The translations under genes were made by a program, and so were the position numbers. The notes under the pieces were generated by a model, which searched no databases, was not told the DNA's origin, and saw nothing but the letters and a program-made list of their open reading frames with translations. Shown one piece after another: positions 35,006 to 43,710 of a stretch of DNA of 64,000 nucleotides (within the stretch, counting starts at the first letter, position 1; the number at the start of each line of letters is the position of its first letter). This stretch comes from Marinobacter flavimaris (GTDB taxonomy: Bacteria; Pseudomonadota; Gammaproteobacteria; Pseudomonadales; Oleiphilaceae): contig NZ_PSSW01000001.1 of NCBI RefSeq assembly GCF_002933295.1, positions 310,001-374,000 of the forward strand, in the 5' to 3' direction.

Positions 35006-36943
35006 ATGCTTGACGCTTTTTTGGCATTGCCAAGGGTATACAAGAGGATTCTATCGGTTACCTCAGATTTGGTTGCCCTGACGTTTTCGATTTGGGCCGC
35101 TTACGCTCTCAGGTTAGAGCAGCAATACTGGCTTCCTGACCAGAAGCAAGCCGTAGTGGCAGCCCTTACCATCCTTTTTACGGTCGCCTTTTTTATAAAA
35201 TTGGGCCTTTATCGGGCCGTTATTCGTTATTTATCAGACAAAGCCTTCATCACGATTGTATATGGGGTGTTCGCGTCCTGTCTGACTTTCATTGTTCTTG
35301 GATACTTGTTCCAGGCATTTGTTCCTCGTTCCGTACCCGTTATTTACGGTGCATTGGCTTTTGTGTTTGTCAGCGGTAGTCGCCTGGGCGTGCGAATGCT
35401 CGTAAACCGTCCCTGGGAGAAAGAAAAGGAGTCAGTGGCAATAGTGGGGGCCGGCGAAACGGCCATGCAGCTTGCATCTGCTTTGGCACAGGGAACTGAA
35501 TACCGACCGACTGCATTCATCACTTTGAATAGTAAGAATCATAAAACGACGGTTAACGGATTGCCGGTAGTAAGCCTGCAATACACTGTCAAGACCATAA
35601 AGAAGTATGGTATCCGGAGACTCCTCCTCGCCCTGGATGCAGACTCATCGATTGATCGAAAGGCTTTGATAAGCGAACTTGAAGCGCTCTCGGTACCGGT
35701 GCAGACGGTTCCCTCAATGTCAGAGCTGGTTGCGGGACGGGCACGAATAAATGATATCCGCGATCTTGAACTCGAAGATTTGCTGGGGCGAGACCCGGTT
35801 CGAACTGAAGCAGAAGTCCTCGCGGCCAGTCTAAATGGAAAATCTGTAATGGTGACCGGCGCTGGTGGATCAATAGGTTCGGAACTGTGTCGTCAAATTA
35901 TTCACCATAAGCCAAAAACGCTGGTGCTTTTGGAACAGAACGAGTACTCGCTCTATTCCATCGAACGTGAGCTGTCGGCGGTAAATGAGATTGACGATCT
36001 GGGTGTGTCGATCTTCCCGATACTGGGAAGTGTAATACATAGGTGCCGATGCGAGGTTGTCATGAAAGCCTTTGCAGTGGAAACGGTCTACCATGCGGCG
36101 GCCTATAAACATGTACCACTCGTTGAGCATAACGTTATTGAAGGGGTGCAGAATAATGTCCTTGGGACGTGGAATGTCGCCGAAGCAGCTATTGCGGCTG
36201 GTGTTGAAAGATTTGTTCTGATTTCAACTGATAAAGCCGTTCGCCCTACCAACGTAATGGGAGCATCCAAACGTTTAGCTGAGCTGGTATTGCAGGGATT
36301 GTCCGAGCGACAGGACGCAACAGTTTTTTCGATGGTCCGGTTTGGAAATGTGCTTGGTTCTTCTGGTTCTGTTGTTCCACTCTTTCGAGACCAGATTCGA
36401 GATGGCGGGCCGGTCACGGTTACCCATCCGGATATTATTCGTTATTTCATGACCATCCCTGAGGCGACTCAGCTGGTGTTACAGGCTGGTAGTATGGGAA
36501 AGGGGGGAGAGGTTTTCGTTCTGGATATGGGAGAGCCCGTCAGGATTGCTGATCTCGCCAAAAAAATGATCCACCTTATGGGGCTTATAGAGAGAACCGA
36601 TGATCAGCCTGACGGAGACATACAGATTGTGTTCACCGGTCTTCGCCCCGGTGAAAAACTATTTGAGGAACTGCTGATCGGCAATAATCCGCATGGAACC
36701 GATCATCCAAGGATTATGATGGCCAGAGAGAGTTCGATGCCATGGAGCGATTTGAAAGCTGCTTTGAACAGGCTGGCGGATGCAAGCAAGAGGTTCGACT
36801 GTGAGGAAGTAGTGAGTATTCTGAAAGAGTGCCCTACTGACTATAAGCCGGTGGAGGCCGAACTGGTCGATCTGATTGCAACTGCTCCCGGGGTGGGCCA
36901 AACCGTAAAATCTCTCGGTAATGTTCGTAAAATGCCGATTTGA
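35006..36943 (+). CDS. UDP-GlcNAc 4,6-dehydratase, WbpM/CapD family
   Basis: A 645-residue membrane SDR. Four hydrophobic helices lie in about the first 125 residues, then a first Rossmann region (SVAIVGAGETAMQLASAL), then the catalytic domain with MVTGAGGSIGSELCRQI, YHAAAYKHVPLVEHN and ISTDKAVRPTNVMGASKR. The methionine of MGASK replaces the usual tyrosine, as known for WbpM. It converts UDP-GlcNAc to the 4-keto-6-deoxy xylo-hexose used for QuiNAc or FucNAc. It closes the second polysaccharide set. Confidence 0.9.
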   Translation: MLDAFLALPRVYKRILSVTSDLVALTFSIWAAYALRLEQQYWLPDQKQAVVAALTILFTVAFFIKLGLYRAVIRYLSDKAFITIVYGVFASCLTFIVLGYLFQAFVPRSVPVIYGALAFVFVSGSRLGVRMLVNRPWEKEKESVAIVGAGETAMQLASALAQGTEYRPTAFITLNSKNHKTTVNGLPVVSLQYTVKTIKKYGIRRLLLALDADSSIDRKALISELEALSVPVQTVPSMSELVAGRARINDIRDLELEDLLGRDPVRTEAEVLAASLNGKSVMVTGAGGSIGSELCRQIIHHKPKTLVLLEQNEYSLYSIERELSAVNEIDDLGVSIFPILGSVIHRCRCEVVMKAFAVETVYHAAAYKHVPLVEHNVIEGVQNNVLGTWNVAEAAIAAGVERFVLISTDKAVRPTNVMGASKRLAELVLQGLSERQDATVFSMVRFGNVLGSSGSVVPLFRDQIRDGGPVTVTHPDIIRYFMTIPEATQLVLQAGSMGKGGEVFVLDMGEPVRIADLAKKMIHLMGLIERTDDQPDGDIQIVFTGLRPGEKLFEELLIGNNPHGTDHPRIMMARESSMPWSDLKAALNRLADASKRFDCEEVVSILKECPTDYKPVEAELVDLIATAPGVGQTVKSLGNVRKMPI

Positions 36944-36994
36944 GTTAAGAAACTGTCTGACATGAAAGTTGGACGTCGATAACAAGGACTGTTA

Positions 36995-38386
36995 ATGATT
37001 AATCTGCATCACCACGGCGCCACCTCCGGCGTAACCGGTTCCTGCCACGAATTGACCCTCACTCAAGGGTCTCACGAGAGCGGCATCCTCATAGACTGCG
37101 GCCTTTTCCAGGGCCAGGACGAAGGCCGCGGCGCTTCCGCTTCCGATCTCTCCATTGATTTCCCTATCGATCACATCCGGGCTTTAGTGGTCACCCATGT
37201 GCATATAGACCATGTGGGGCGCATTCCCTATTTGCTGGCGGCCGGGTTCGACGGTCCTATCATTTGTTCCGAACCCTCGGCCATTATGTTGCCGGAGATC
37301 CTGGAAGATGCCCTGAAAATCGGCTTCACCCGTGACCGGCAATTGATTGAGCGGGTTCTGGGGCTGATTCGTTCCCGCCTGGTGCCGGTACCTTATGGCC
37401 AGTGGCACTCGGTGTTTGCTGAGGGTGATTGCTCGCTGTCGGTGCGGCTTCAAAGAGCTGGGCATATTCTGGGCTCTGCCTATGTGGAATGCGATGCCCG
37501 TGAAGGGGAGACTGAAGAACGGATCGTGTTCAGTGGCGATCTCGGGGCGCCTCATGCTCCATTGTTGCCGGCCCCGCAATCGCCGGAACGGGCGGACCGG
37601 CTAGTGATTGAGAGTACTTATGGGGATAAGGACCATGAGGACCGGGAAAGGCGGCGTTACAGGTTGAAGGCGGTACTGGAGCACGCTCTTGAAGATGGTG
37701 GAACGGTTTTGGTGCCTGCTTTCAGTATTGGGCGGACGCAGGAATTGCTTTATGAAATTGAAAGTCTGATTCATGAGTTTGGCGGAGAGCTTTGGAATAA
37801 TCTGGAAATAGTCGTGGATTCCCCGTTGGCGGCAGATTTCACGCGAATATATCGGGATTTAAAACCCTATTGGGATGCCGAGGCCACTGAGTTGGTTAGG
37901 CAAGGGCGGCATCCTTTGTCTTTTGAACAGCTGACTGTTATCAATTCCCATGATGAACATCTGAATGCTGTGGATTATTTAGCGCGGTCTCATCGGCCTT
38001 GTGTGGTTTTGGCCGGTTCCGGGATGTGTGCCGGCGGCCGCATCGTCAATTATCTCAAAGCAATGTTGGGTGATAGGCGAAATAATGTATTGTTTGTGGG
38101 ATATCAGGCCGCGGACACTCCTGGGCGTGATATCTTGAATTATGGTCGCAAAGAGGGCTGGGTTCAGTTTGATGGCAATCGATATGACATTCGGGCTCGG
38201 ATTCATCAGGTAAGTGGATATTCCGCCCATGCGGGGCAATCGGATTTACTTCGATTTATTCAGGGTATTTCCCAAGCCCCGCAAGAAATTCGTATTGTTC
38301 ACGGGGACGAAGACGCTAAACAGGCATTTAAAAAAGAGCTGGATAGACTTTTATCCTCCGAGGTTTTGATACCACTTGGCAGTTGA
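36995..38386 (+). CDS. Beta-CASP metallo-beta-lactamase ribonuclease
   Basis: A complete 463-residue MBL-fold nuclease starting MINLHHHGATSGVTGSCHEL. It has the metal motif HVHIDHVG, AGHILGSAYVEC, SGDLGAPH, ESTYGDKDHE, the beta-CASP PAFSIGRTQELLYEI, LAGSGMCAGGRIVNYL and VSGYSAHAGQ with the C-terminal histidine. It is a paralogue of the partial gene at the left edge. Such enzymes are RNA processing nucleases. It stands alone after the polysaccharide locus, 51 bases after the WbpM-type gene, and could be co-transcribed with it. Confidence 0.88.
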   Translation: MINLHHHGATSGVTGSCHELTLTQGSHESGILIDCGLFQGQDEGRGASASDLSIDFPIDHIRALVVTHVHIDHVGRIPYLLAAGFDGPIICSEPSAIMLPEILEDALKIGFTRDRQLIERVLGLIRSRLVPVPYGQWHSVFAEGDCSLSVRLQRAGHILGSAYVECDAREGETEERIVFSGDLGAPHAPLLPAPQSPERADRLVIESTYGDKDHEDRERRRYRLKAVLEHALEDGGTVLVPAFSIGRTQELLYEIESLIHEFGGELWNNLEIVVDSPLAADFTRIYRDLKPYWDAEATELVRQGRHPLSFEQLTVINSHDEHLNAVDYLARSHRPCVVLAGSGMCAGGRIVNYLKAMLGDRRNNVLFVGYQAADTPGRDILNYGRKEGWVQFDGNRYDIRARIHQVSGYSAHAGQSDLLRFIQGISQAPQEIRIVHGDEDAKQAFKKELDRLLSSEVLIPLGS

Positions 38387-38528
38387 ACCAATTAGAGAGT
38401 TCTCGGAATTAATAACTCTTAAATAAATAAATTTTGCGGTACCCGATTGATTGATTTATTATTCTCGGGACTTTTAGTCAACTCCAATTAAGTTTTTAAA
38501 ACCCCTATTTGAATAAGGTTTTAATTCC

Positions 38529-38897
38529 ATGGCAAAGATTAACGACTATTACCAGAAAAAACAGCTTATGGAAAAGCTTGCTGCAGAGCTGGAACAGCTT
38601 GAAAAAGACCAGGCTCTGAAAGGTGAACTGGAGTTTGAAAACAAGGTTCGCGCCTTGATGAAGGAGTATGACAAGTCACCGAAGGATGTACTTCAGATTC
38701 TCTCTGCTATCGATCCGTCAGTGGCCGGCGGCAAGACCGATTCAACGGCTGGCAGCCGCCCGAAGCGCCCGATAAAGACTTACAAGAACCCGCACACCGG
38801 TGAAGTGGTCAAAACCCGTGGTGGCAATCACAAGACGCTGAACGAATGGCGTCAGAAGCATGGTAAGGAAGCTGTACAGAGCTGGCAGCAGGACTGA
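38529..38897 (+). CDS. mvaT: MvaT/MvaU family H-NS-like nucleoid protein
   Basis: A 122-residue protein. An N-terminal coiled coil (residues 4-45) mediates oligomerisation, a linker rich in Ser/Thr/Lys follows, and the C-terminal DNA-binding domain reads YKNPHTGEVVKTRGGNHKTL. R80, G99 and N100 fall at the positions described as the AT-pincer of Pseudomonas MvaT. The family silences AT-rich, horizontally acquired DNA and regulates surface structures. Its 142-base upstream region is very AT-rich, which suits autoregulation. The AT-rich cassette at 8.4-17.75 kb is a plausible local target. Confidence 0.9.
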   Translation: MAKINDYYQKKQLMEKLAAELEQLEKDQALKGELEFENKVRALMKEYDKSPKDVLQILSAIDPSVAGGKTDSTAGSRPKRPIKTYKNPHTGEVVKTRGGNHKTLNEWRQKHGKEAVQSWQQD

Positions 38898-38906
38898 TGT
38901 CAGCTG

Positions 38907-38932
38907 GCCCTTCTCCTTTCCGGGAGAGGGGC
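38907..38932. terminator. Terminator hairpin between convergent mvaT and diguanylate cyclase genes
   Basis: GCCCTTCTCC (38907-38916) pairs with GGAGAGGGGC (38923-38932) through one G-T wobble, with a six-base loop. It lies 10 bases after the mvaT stop and just before the end of the opposite gene. The T-run on either side is weak, so efficiency is uncertain. Confidence 0.6.
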
Positions 38933-38934
38933 TG

Positions 38935-39888
38935 TTAACCCACCACAACCCGATTCCTGCCACCCTCCTTCGCCGCGTACAACGCCTCATCTGCTTTCTG
39001 CATCCACTGCATATAGTTCTCAGGCTCTTCCGTTAACTGGGCAATGCCAATGCTGATGGTATACCGGATCGGTGCCACGCTTGTTTCCACAACGCTCTGC
39101 TCAATGTTCTCTCGTATCCGTTCGCAGATGATGCGTGCGCCCTCTGCGTCGGTTTCCGGCAGTATGATGCCGAATTCCTCACCGCCGTAGCGCCCAGCGC
39201 TGTCGGATTGGCGGATGGCATTGCGGGTGAGACTCGCGGTGTGTTTGATCACTTCGTCCCCGGCCAGATGGCCATGGGTGTCATTAACCGGCTTGAAGTG
39301 GTCAATATCAAACATCACTAGGCTGGTGGTGTGGCCGTAGCGGCGGAAGCGTTCGAATTCGGCGTCCACCAGGTTTTCCCAGGTGCCCCGGTTGAGCAAG
39401 CCGGTCAGGCGGTCTGTCATGCTCAGTTTGGCCAGCTGTTCGTTGGCTCGTTCCAGGGCCATTTTGCTGCTGGCAATGTCGGTCACGTCGTAGACCATCA
39501 GGCATACTTTGTTGACTTCGCCCGTGGTGCCGGAGAGTGGGCTGATGGTGAGATTCTGGAACATGTACTCTTCGGTGCCGGTGATGGGCCGGGTATTGCG
39601 GAACTGGAACAGGTAAGGGCGTTGCTCCCAGGAGGTAAACGCTTTGGTGTTAAGCAAGGCCACGGCGTCTACTTTTCGGGTCAGCCAGGCTTGGGGGATA
39701 TCCGGGAATACATCGAACAATACCTGGCCCTGGATCTTGCTCGCCGTGATGCCGCTGTGGTTTTCCATGAAGCCATTCCAGACTTCGACTTTGAAATCCA
39801 GGTCCAGGACTACCAGACCCACTTCCACGGATTCCAGCATGTCCATCAGCCAGTGAAAGGAGTTGGCTTCAGATTCTTCTATGGCCAT
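38935..39888 (-). CDS. PAS-GGDEF diguanylate cyclase
   Basis: 317 residues: an N-terminal PAS domain (about 15-145, VEVGLVVLDLDFKVEVWN), a short linker helix, then a GGDEF domain (about 150-317) with MFDIDHFKPVNDTHGHLAGDE and an intact active site RYGGEEFGI at 233-240. The allosteric I-site RxxD (R226-D229) lies five residues before it. It should make cyclic di-GMP and be feedback-inhibited. No membrane segment is evident. It follows the response regulator gene after three bases, so the two are co-transcribed. Confidence 0.9.
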   Translation of the reverse strand: MAIEESEANSFHWLMDMLESVEVGLVVLDLDFKVEVWNGFMENHSGITASKIQGQVLFDVFPDIPQAWLTRKVDAVALLNTKAFTSWEQRPYLFQFRNTRPITGTEEYMFQNLTISPLSGTTGEVNKVCLMVYDVTDIASSKMALERANEQLAKLSMTDRLTGLLNRGTWENLVDAEFERFRRYGHTTSLVMFDIDHFKPVNDTHGHLAGDEVIKHTASLTRNAIRQSDSAGRYGGEEFGIILPETDAEGARIICERIRENIEQSVVETSVAPIRYTISIGIAQLTEEPENYMQWMQKADEALYAAKEGGRNRVVVG

Positions 39889-39891
39889 GAG

Positions 39892-40920
39892 TCAGTCCAC
39901 CAGATATTGCAGGCGATCTTCGAGAAAAGGCACTGAATCCTCGGTAAGAAGGATCAGCATGTCGCATTCGATGTCCCGGTCTTCCAGGGCATAGCAGATT
40001 TCGATACACAGCAGCTGTTCTTCATGGGCGCTGTGGTGATCCAGCAATTCGGTAATTTGGCGGTGCTGCCCCAGCACCGTGGGGTGGCCAAGGCCGAGTT
40101 TCAGGTCGAGCTGGTCGCCAATGCCTTTGAGGAAGGCGCCGAAGAGTATGCTGGACATATCCATCAGCACTTCTACGTTCACCGCTTCACCCTCAAGGGT
40201 GTCGTAGTGAAGCATTTCCGCCATTTCCCGGAAGCTGGCGTCTGCGAACAGCAGAAGAGCCTCTCCGGCGACGCCGGCCCCGGTGAACCCCTGGCACACC
40301 GCGGAATAGGTGTCGCTGTCGCTGACCGAGGAAATGGCCATGTGCAGTTCGGAGTTGGCCAGGAAGGCGACCTTGGGAATCGGCTGTTTGACGAAGACAC
40401 GTAACAACCGGGCCAGCAGATCGGAGGACCGGCCCATGGCGACGTTGGAAATTTCCTGCAGGTAGTCGTTCAGGGAAACGGAGATTTCCGGAGCGGCACT
40501 GCCTGTGCTCTTCAGGCTGCTGTCCTGTAGCGCCGAATCTTCGAGTTCACCAGGCCGGTACAGGCCGTATTCCACCAACAGGTCAAGTACGGTGCAGGTT
40601 TCTGTCGGCTTTTTGATGAAGTCGAGGGCGCCGAGCTTTTTGACCCGGTCCCGGGCTTCGGGCTGGATATCGCCGGAAACGACGATGGTCATGACCGGTA
40701 AATCTTCTTTGCGAACCTGTTCCAGCACCTGATAGCCATCCATCTCTGGCATGTTCAGATCCAGGAACAGCAGCTCTGCCTCTCCCCCGCGCAATTTCTC
40801 CAGCGCTTCCACACCGTCCTTTGCGAAACTGACATCTCCGCGCAATCCCTCCGGTAGCGCCCGGGCCATTTGCTTTCTGGCAAGGGCAGAATCGTCGCAG
40901 ATCAGTATCCGGGTGGTCAT
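39892..40920 (-). CDS. Response regulator with CheC-like domain
   Basis: 342 residues: a receiver domain (1-120, acidic pair D9/D10, phosphoacceptor D54 in LFLDLNMPEMDGY, K103 in FIKKPTE), a linker, and a C-terminal CheC/CheX-like region. The first CheC helix, NDYLQEISNVAMGRSSDLL, keeps the E156-x-x-N159 phosphatase pair; the second site (VLMDMSSILFGAFLKG) lacks it. It could be a response regulator that dephosphorylates CheY-type proteins or itself. The diguanylate cyclase gene lies just downstream, suggesting phosphorelay control of cyclic di-GMP. Confidence 0.82.
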   Translation of the reverse strand: MTTRILICDDSALARKQMARALPEGLRGDVSFAKDGVEALEKLRGGEAELLFLDLNMPEMDGYQVLEQVRKEDLPVMTIVVSGDIQPEARDRVKKLGALDFIKKPTETCTVLDLLVEYGLYRPGELEDSALQDSSLKSTGSAAPEISVSLNDYLQEISNVAMGRSSDLLARLLRVFVKQPIPKVAFLANSELHMAISSVSDSDTYSAVCQGFTGAGVAGEALLLFADASFREMAEMLHYDTLEGEAVNVEVLMDMSSILFGAFLKGIGDQLDLKLGLGHPTVLGQHRQITELLDHHSAHEEQLLCIEICYALEDRDIECDMLILLTEDSVPFLEDRLQYLVD

Positions 40921-41272
40921 TGATGGGGCCGTAGAGGGTTGGTCATAAAGTGCGAAAGTATACCAGTAGTATTTGTTGTGTACACGTTTGCTACAGCATT
41001 CGTAACAATGGGTAAGGCGTTGTAAGTATTTTAAGCCAAAGGTTTTGTGACTGTATTCAAAGTTGGTCGAGTATTACTGAATTGTAAACGGTGATTGTGA
41101 CTCTGCTCACTCTATTGGCCGATCTGCCTTGGTTATAGTGTGTCTGCGGCAAATAAAAAATAATGTTAAACACTGCCGCCTGTGAGCACCGGAAAACCAA
41201 AAATAAACCGGGCTACAGAAGAGTCGGGCGTCGGAAACTGGCTCTAAAATACTAATTCAGAGACGCAAGATT
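40921..41272. other. Gene-free region between the response regulator and the secreted protein gene
   Basis: This 352-base divergent intergenic region holds no convincing ORF. It is AT-rich and probably contains promoters for both flanking genes. A -10-like TATAGT is at about 41136-41141 on the plus strand, without a good -35. I see no RNA gene or repeat in it. Confidence 0.4.
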
Positions 41273-42157
41273 ATGAGACAGCAGGCGTATGGATACGCTG
41301 CCGTCACCCTGTTCTGCCTGGGTATTGCGCCCGTTGTCCAGGCGGAGCTGAAGCCCATTTCTGATGAAACAATGGGTGAGGTGACCGGGCAGGCTTTTAT
41401 GCAGATCGAAAACATTCAGGATATACCGGGAAATCCTCATGAGTTCACGCGCATGACGCTGACCATGGATGTGGAAACCCGGATGAATGTGGATGACGTG
41501 CAAGCCGGCGAAATTGATGGCGGCATGGACTTCGCTGCCCAGCATGTGGCGCTCGGGCATATTGCCCGTAATGACGGTGAGCAGTTTAACGGTCGCACAT
41601 ACAGTGCCGGAGACACCGTTCATTTCGAGGCGTTTAAACCCTACATCGAGCTGGCGGAAGACCCTGCCGAGGGTAAGCTTTCCGGCTTTCGTATGGGGTT
41701 TGGACAGGCGAGAGGGTCGGTTTCTTCGCTGACCAGCAGCTTCAGTGGCGATATCGGCCTGAAGTTGGTTGATGGATCCGGGCAGGAATTCGACGCGACG
41801 CTTTTTGATGAGAACACCCAGGCCACCAATTACCGGGCCAGTCATATCGGTATTGATGATGGAACGGCGGACTGTGCCTCGGGCACCAATTGCGCACCCT
41901 TGACCCACCTGCAGTCGCTGTACGTCGGCGAAGAGGGCGCTGATGGCGTGACCGATTTCACGAACGACTTCTTCATTGGCTTCCAGCGCGAGGGCGTGGA
42001 ATGGCAGAGCCCGGACGGTGCCAATGTCATTAATGCTGGCAAAGGTGTTTTTATCAATCTGCCTACAAGCATGAAAGTGGACATGAGCCAATTGATCAGT
42101 CAGGGCGTGGACCGGTTGCAGACCCATCGGGACGATATGGGTACCCAATTGTTTTAA
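41273..42157 (+). CDS. Secreted protein of unknown function with N-terminal M-x-x-V-T-G-Q-A motif
   Basis: 294 residues with a signal peptide (AYGYAAVTLFCLGIAPVVQA) followed at once by ELKPISDETMGEVTGQAFMQIEN. This ISDETM-x-x-VTGQ pattern recurs at the mature N-terminus of a family of exported proteins in marine gammaproteobacteria (DUF6160-like, recalled, not checked). The rest is rich in Asp, Gly and Thr and looks like beta strands; two cysteines lie close together (CASGTNC). I do not recognise a function. It stands alone, with 49 bases to sbcB. Confidence 0.6.
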   Translation: MRQQAYGYAAVTLFCLGIAPVVQAELKPISDETMGEVTGQAFMQIENIQDIPGNPHEFTRMTLTMDVETRMNVDDVQAGEIDGGMDFAAQHVALGHIARNDGEQFNGRTYSAGDTVHFEAFKPYIELAEDPAEGKLSGFRMGFGQARGSVSSLTSSFSGDIGLKLVDGSGQEFDATLFDENTQATNYRASHIGIDDGTADCASGTNCAPLTHLQSLYVGEEGADGVTDFTNDFFIGFQREGVEWQSPDGANVINAGKGVFINLPTSMKVDMSQLISQGVDRLQTHRDDMGTQLF

Positions 42158-42206
42158 ATGCTAAACTCCTGCCAGTGTTTAACCAACTCGGCAGGAGCTC
42201 AGTCCC

Positions 42207-43652
42207 TTGATCCGCTCGTTTTACTGGCATGATTACGAAACCTTCGGTGTAGACCCGGTTCACGACAGGCCTTCCCAGTTTGCCGGCGTGCGGACGGATG
42301 CGGATCTCAACATCATCGAGGATCCGCTGGTGATTTACTGCAAGCCAGCGGACGATTACCTGCCATCGCCCGAAGCCTGTCTGATTACCGGGATCACCCC
42401 GCAAAAGGCCCTGGAAGATGGCTTTCCCGAGGCAGAGTTCATCGCCCAGATTAATGAAGCCTTCAGTCAGCCCGGCACCTGTGTGGTTGGCTACAACAGC
42501 CTGCGCTTTGACGACGAAGTGACTCGGCACACCCTCTACCGCAACCTGCGCGATCCCTACGCACGAGAATGGCAGAACGGCAATTCCCGCTGGGATATCA
42601 TCGATATGGTACGCCTGACCTACGCGCTGCGCCCCGAAGGTATCAACTGGCCCCGCAAGGAAGATGGCAGCCCCAGTTTCAAACTGGAGGAGCTTACCGT
42701 TGCCAACGGTATCGCCCACGAAGCAGCCCACGATGCCATGTCGGATGTTGAAGCGACCATTGCAGTGGCCAAGCTGATCAAGGAGAAACAGCCGAAGCTC
42801 TTCGATTTTGTTCTGCAGAACAAGGACAAACACTCTGCCCGCGCCATGCTGGATACCGCCAGCATGAAGCCGGTGTTCCACATATCCGCCAAGTACCCGG
42901 CCAGCCGGGGTTGCTGCGCCCTGGTCGCACCTGTAGCCGAGCACCCCACCAACAAGAACCTGGTGATTGTCTACGACCTGCGTGAAGACCCCAGCGAGCT
43001 GATTAACGCCAATGCTGAACAGATTCGTGAGCGGGTATTTACTTCCCAGGCGGAACTGGGGGAGGGCGTAAGCCGATTTCCGCTGAAAGGCGTGCAACTG
43101 AATAAATGCCCGGTGCTGGCGCCGGCGAATATGCTATCCACCCTTTCTCCGGAGCGCCTCGAAGAATTGGCCCTGGACGGGGACACGCTGCGAGCCAACC
43201 TGGCCATGCTGCGCAAGGCGCCGGATTTGCCCGCCAGAATTTCCGAGGCCTTCGACCAGCCCCACGAAAGCGACCTGACAGACCCGGATGAACAGCTCTA
43301 TGCAGGTGGCTTTATCAGCAAAACTGACCGCGAGAAGCTGAACTGGGTGCTGGAACAGCCGGTTGAGACGCTTGGCGAGCTGGAGGTGACCTTCGAAGAC
43401 GATCGCCTGCAGGAGCTGCTCTTTCGTTATCGGGCGCGGAATTACCCGGGTAGCCTGATGGGCGAAGAAATGGAAAGGTGGGAGGAGTTTCGCAGCCAGA
43501 GATTAATGCATCCGAAGAAGGGTTGGCGGTCTCTGGAGGCTTTTGCCCAGGAACTACAGCGTCTGGCGGCAGACCCGGAACTCACGCCCCAAAAGCGGCA
43601 TATCCTTGAGGATCTTCATTTGTATGGGGAGTCTTTAATCCCCTACATCTGA
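42207..43652 (+). CDS. sbcB: Exodeoxyribonuclease I
   Basis: 481 residues of the ExoI family: a DnaQ-type exonuclease domain with FYWHDYETFGVDPVHDRPSQF (catalytic D-x-E), GYNSLRFDDEVTRHTLYRN and HDAMSDVEATIAVAKLI, then the SH3-like and helical C-terminal domains. It degrades single-stranded DNA 3' to 5' in recombination and mismatch repair. The start is a TTG with CAGGAG ten bases upstream; no ATG or GTG fits the conserved N-terminus. Confidence 0.93.
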   Translation: MIRSFYWHDYETFGVDPVHDRPSQFAGVRTDADLNIIEDPLVIYCKPADDYLPSPEACLITGITPQKALEDGFPEAEFIAQINEAFSQPGTCVVGYNSLRFDDEVTRHTLYRNLRDPYAREWQNGNSRWDIIDMVRLTYALRPEGINWPRKEDGSPSFKLEELTVANGIAHEAAHDAMSDVEATIAVAKLIKEKQPKLFDFVLQNKDKHSARAMLDTASMKPVFHISAKYPASRGCCALVAPVAEHPTNKNLVIVYDLREDPSELINANAEQIRERVFTSQAELGEGVSRFPLKGVQLNKCPVLAPANMLSTLSPERLEELALDGDTLRANLAMLRKAPDLPARISEAFDQPHESDLTDPDEQLYAGGFISKTDREKLNWVLEQPVETLGELEVTFEDDRLQELLFRYRARNYPGSLMGEEMERWEEFRSQRLMHPKKGWRSLEAFAQELQRLAADPELTPQKRHILEDLHLYGESLIPYI

Positions 43653-43670
43653 GGATCCGAGTGCGGAAGC

Positions 43671-43700
43671 GAGGTCAGATGATACTCTGCATCTGACCTC
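43671..43700. terminator. Hairpin terminator between convergent sbcB and TPR gene
   Basis: GAGGTCAGATG (43671-43681) and CATCTGACCTC (43690-43700) form a perfect 11-pair stem with an eight-base loop, in the 58-base space between the two stop codons. GGGTTTCT follows on the plus strand. It probably serves both genes. Confidence 0.72.
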
Positions 43701-43710
43701 GGGTTTCTGT

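Noticed and set aside
42096..43097. Reverse-strand ORF of 333 codons
   Set aside because: It is antisense to sbcB and the end of the secreted-protein gene and shows no recognisable domain.
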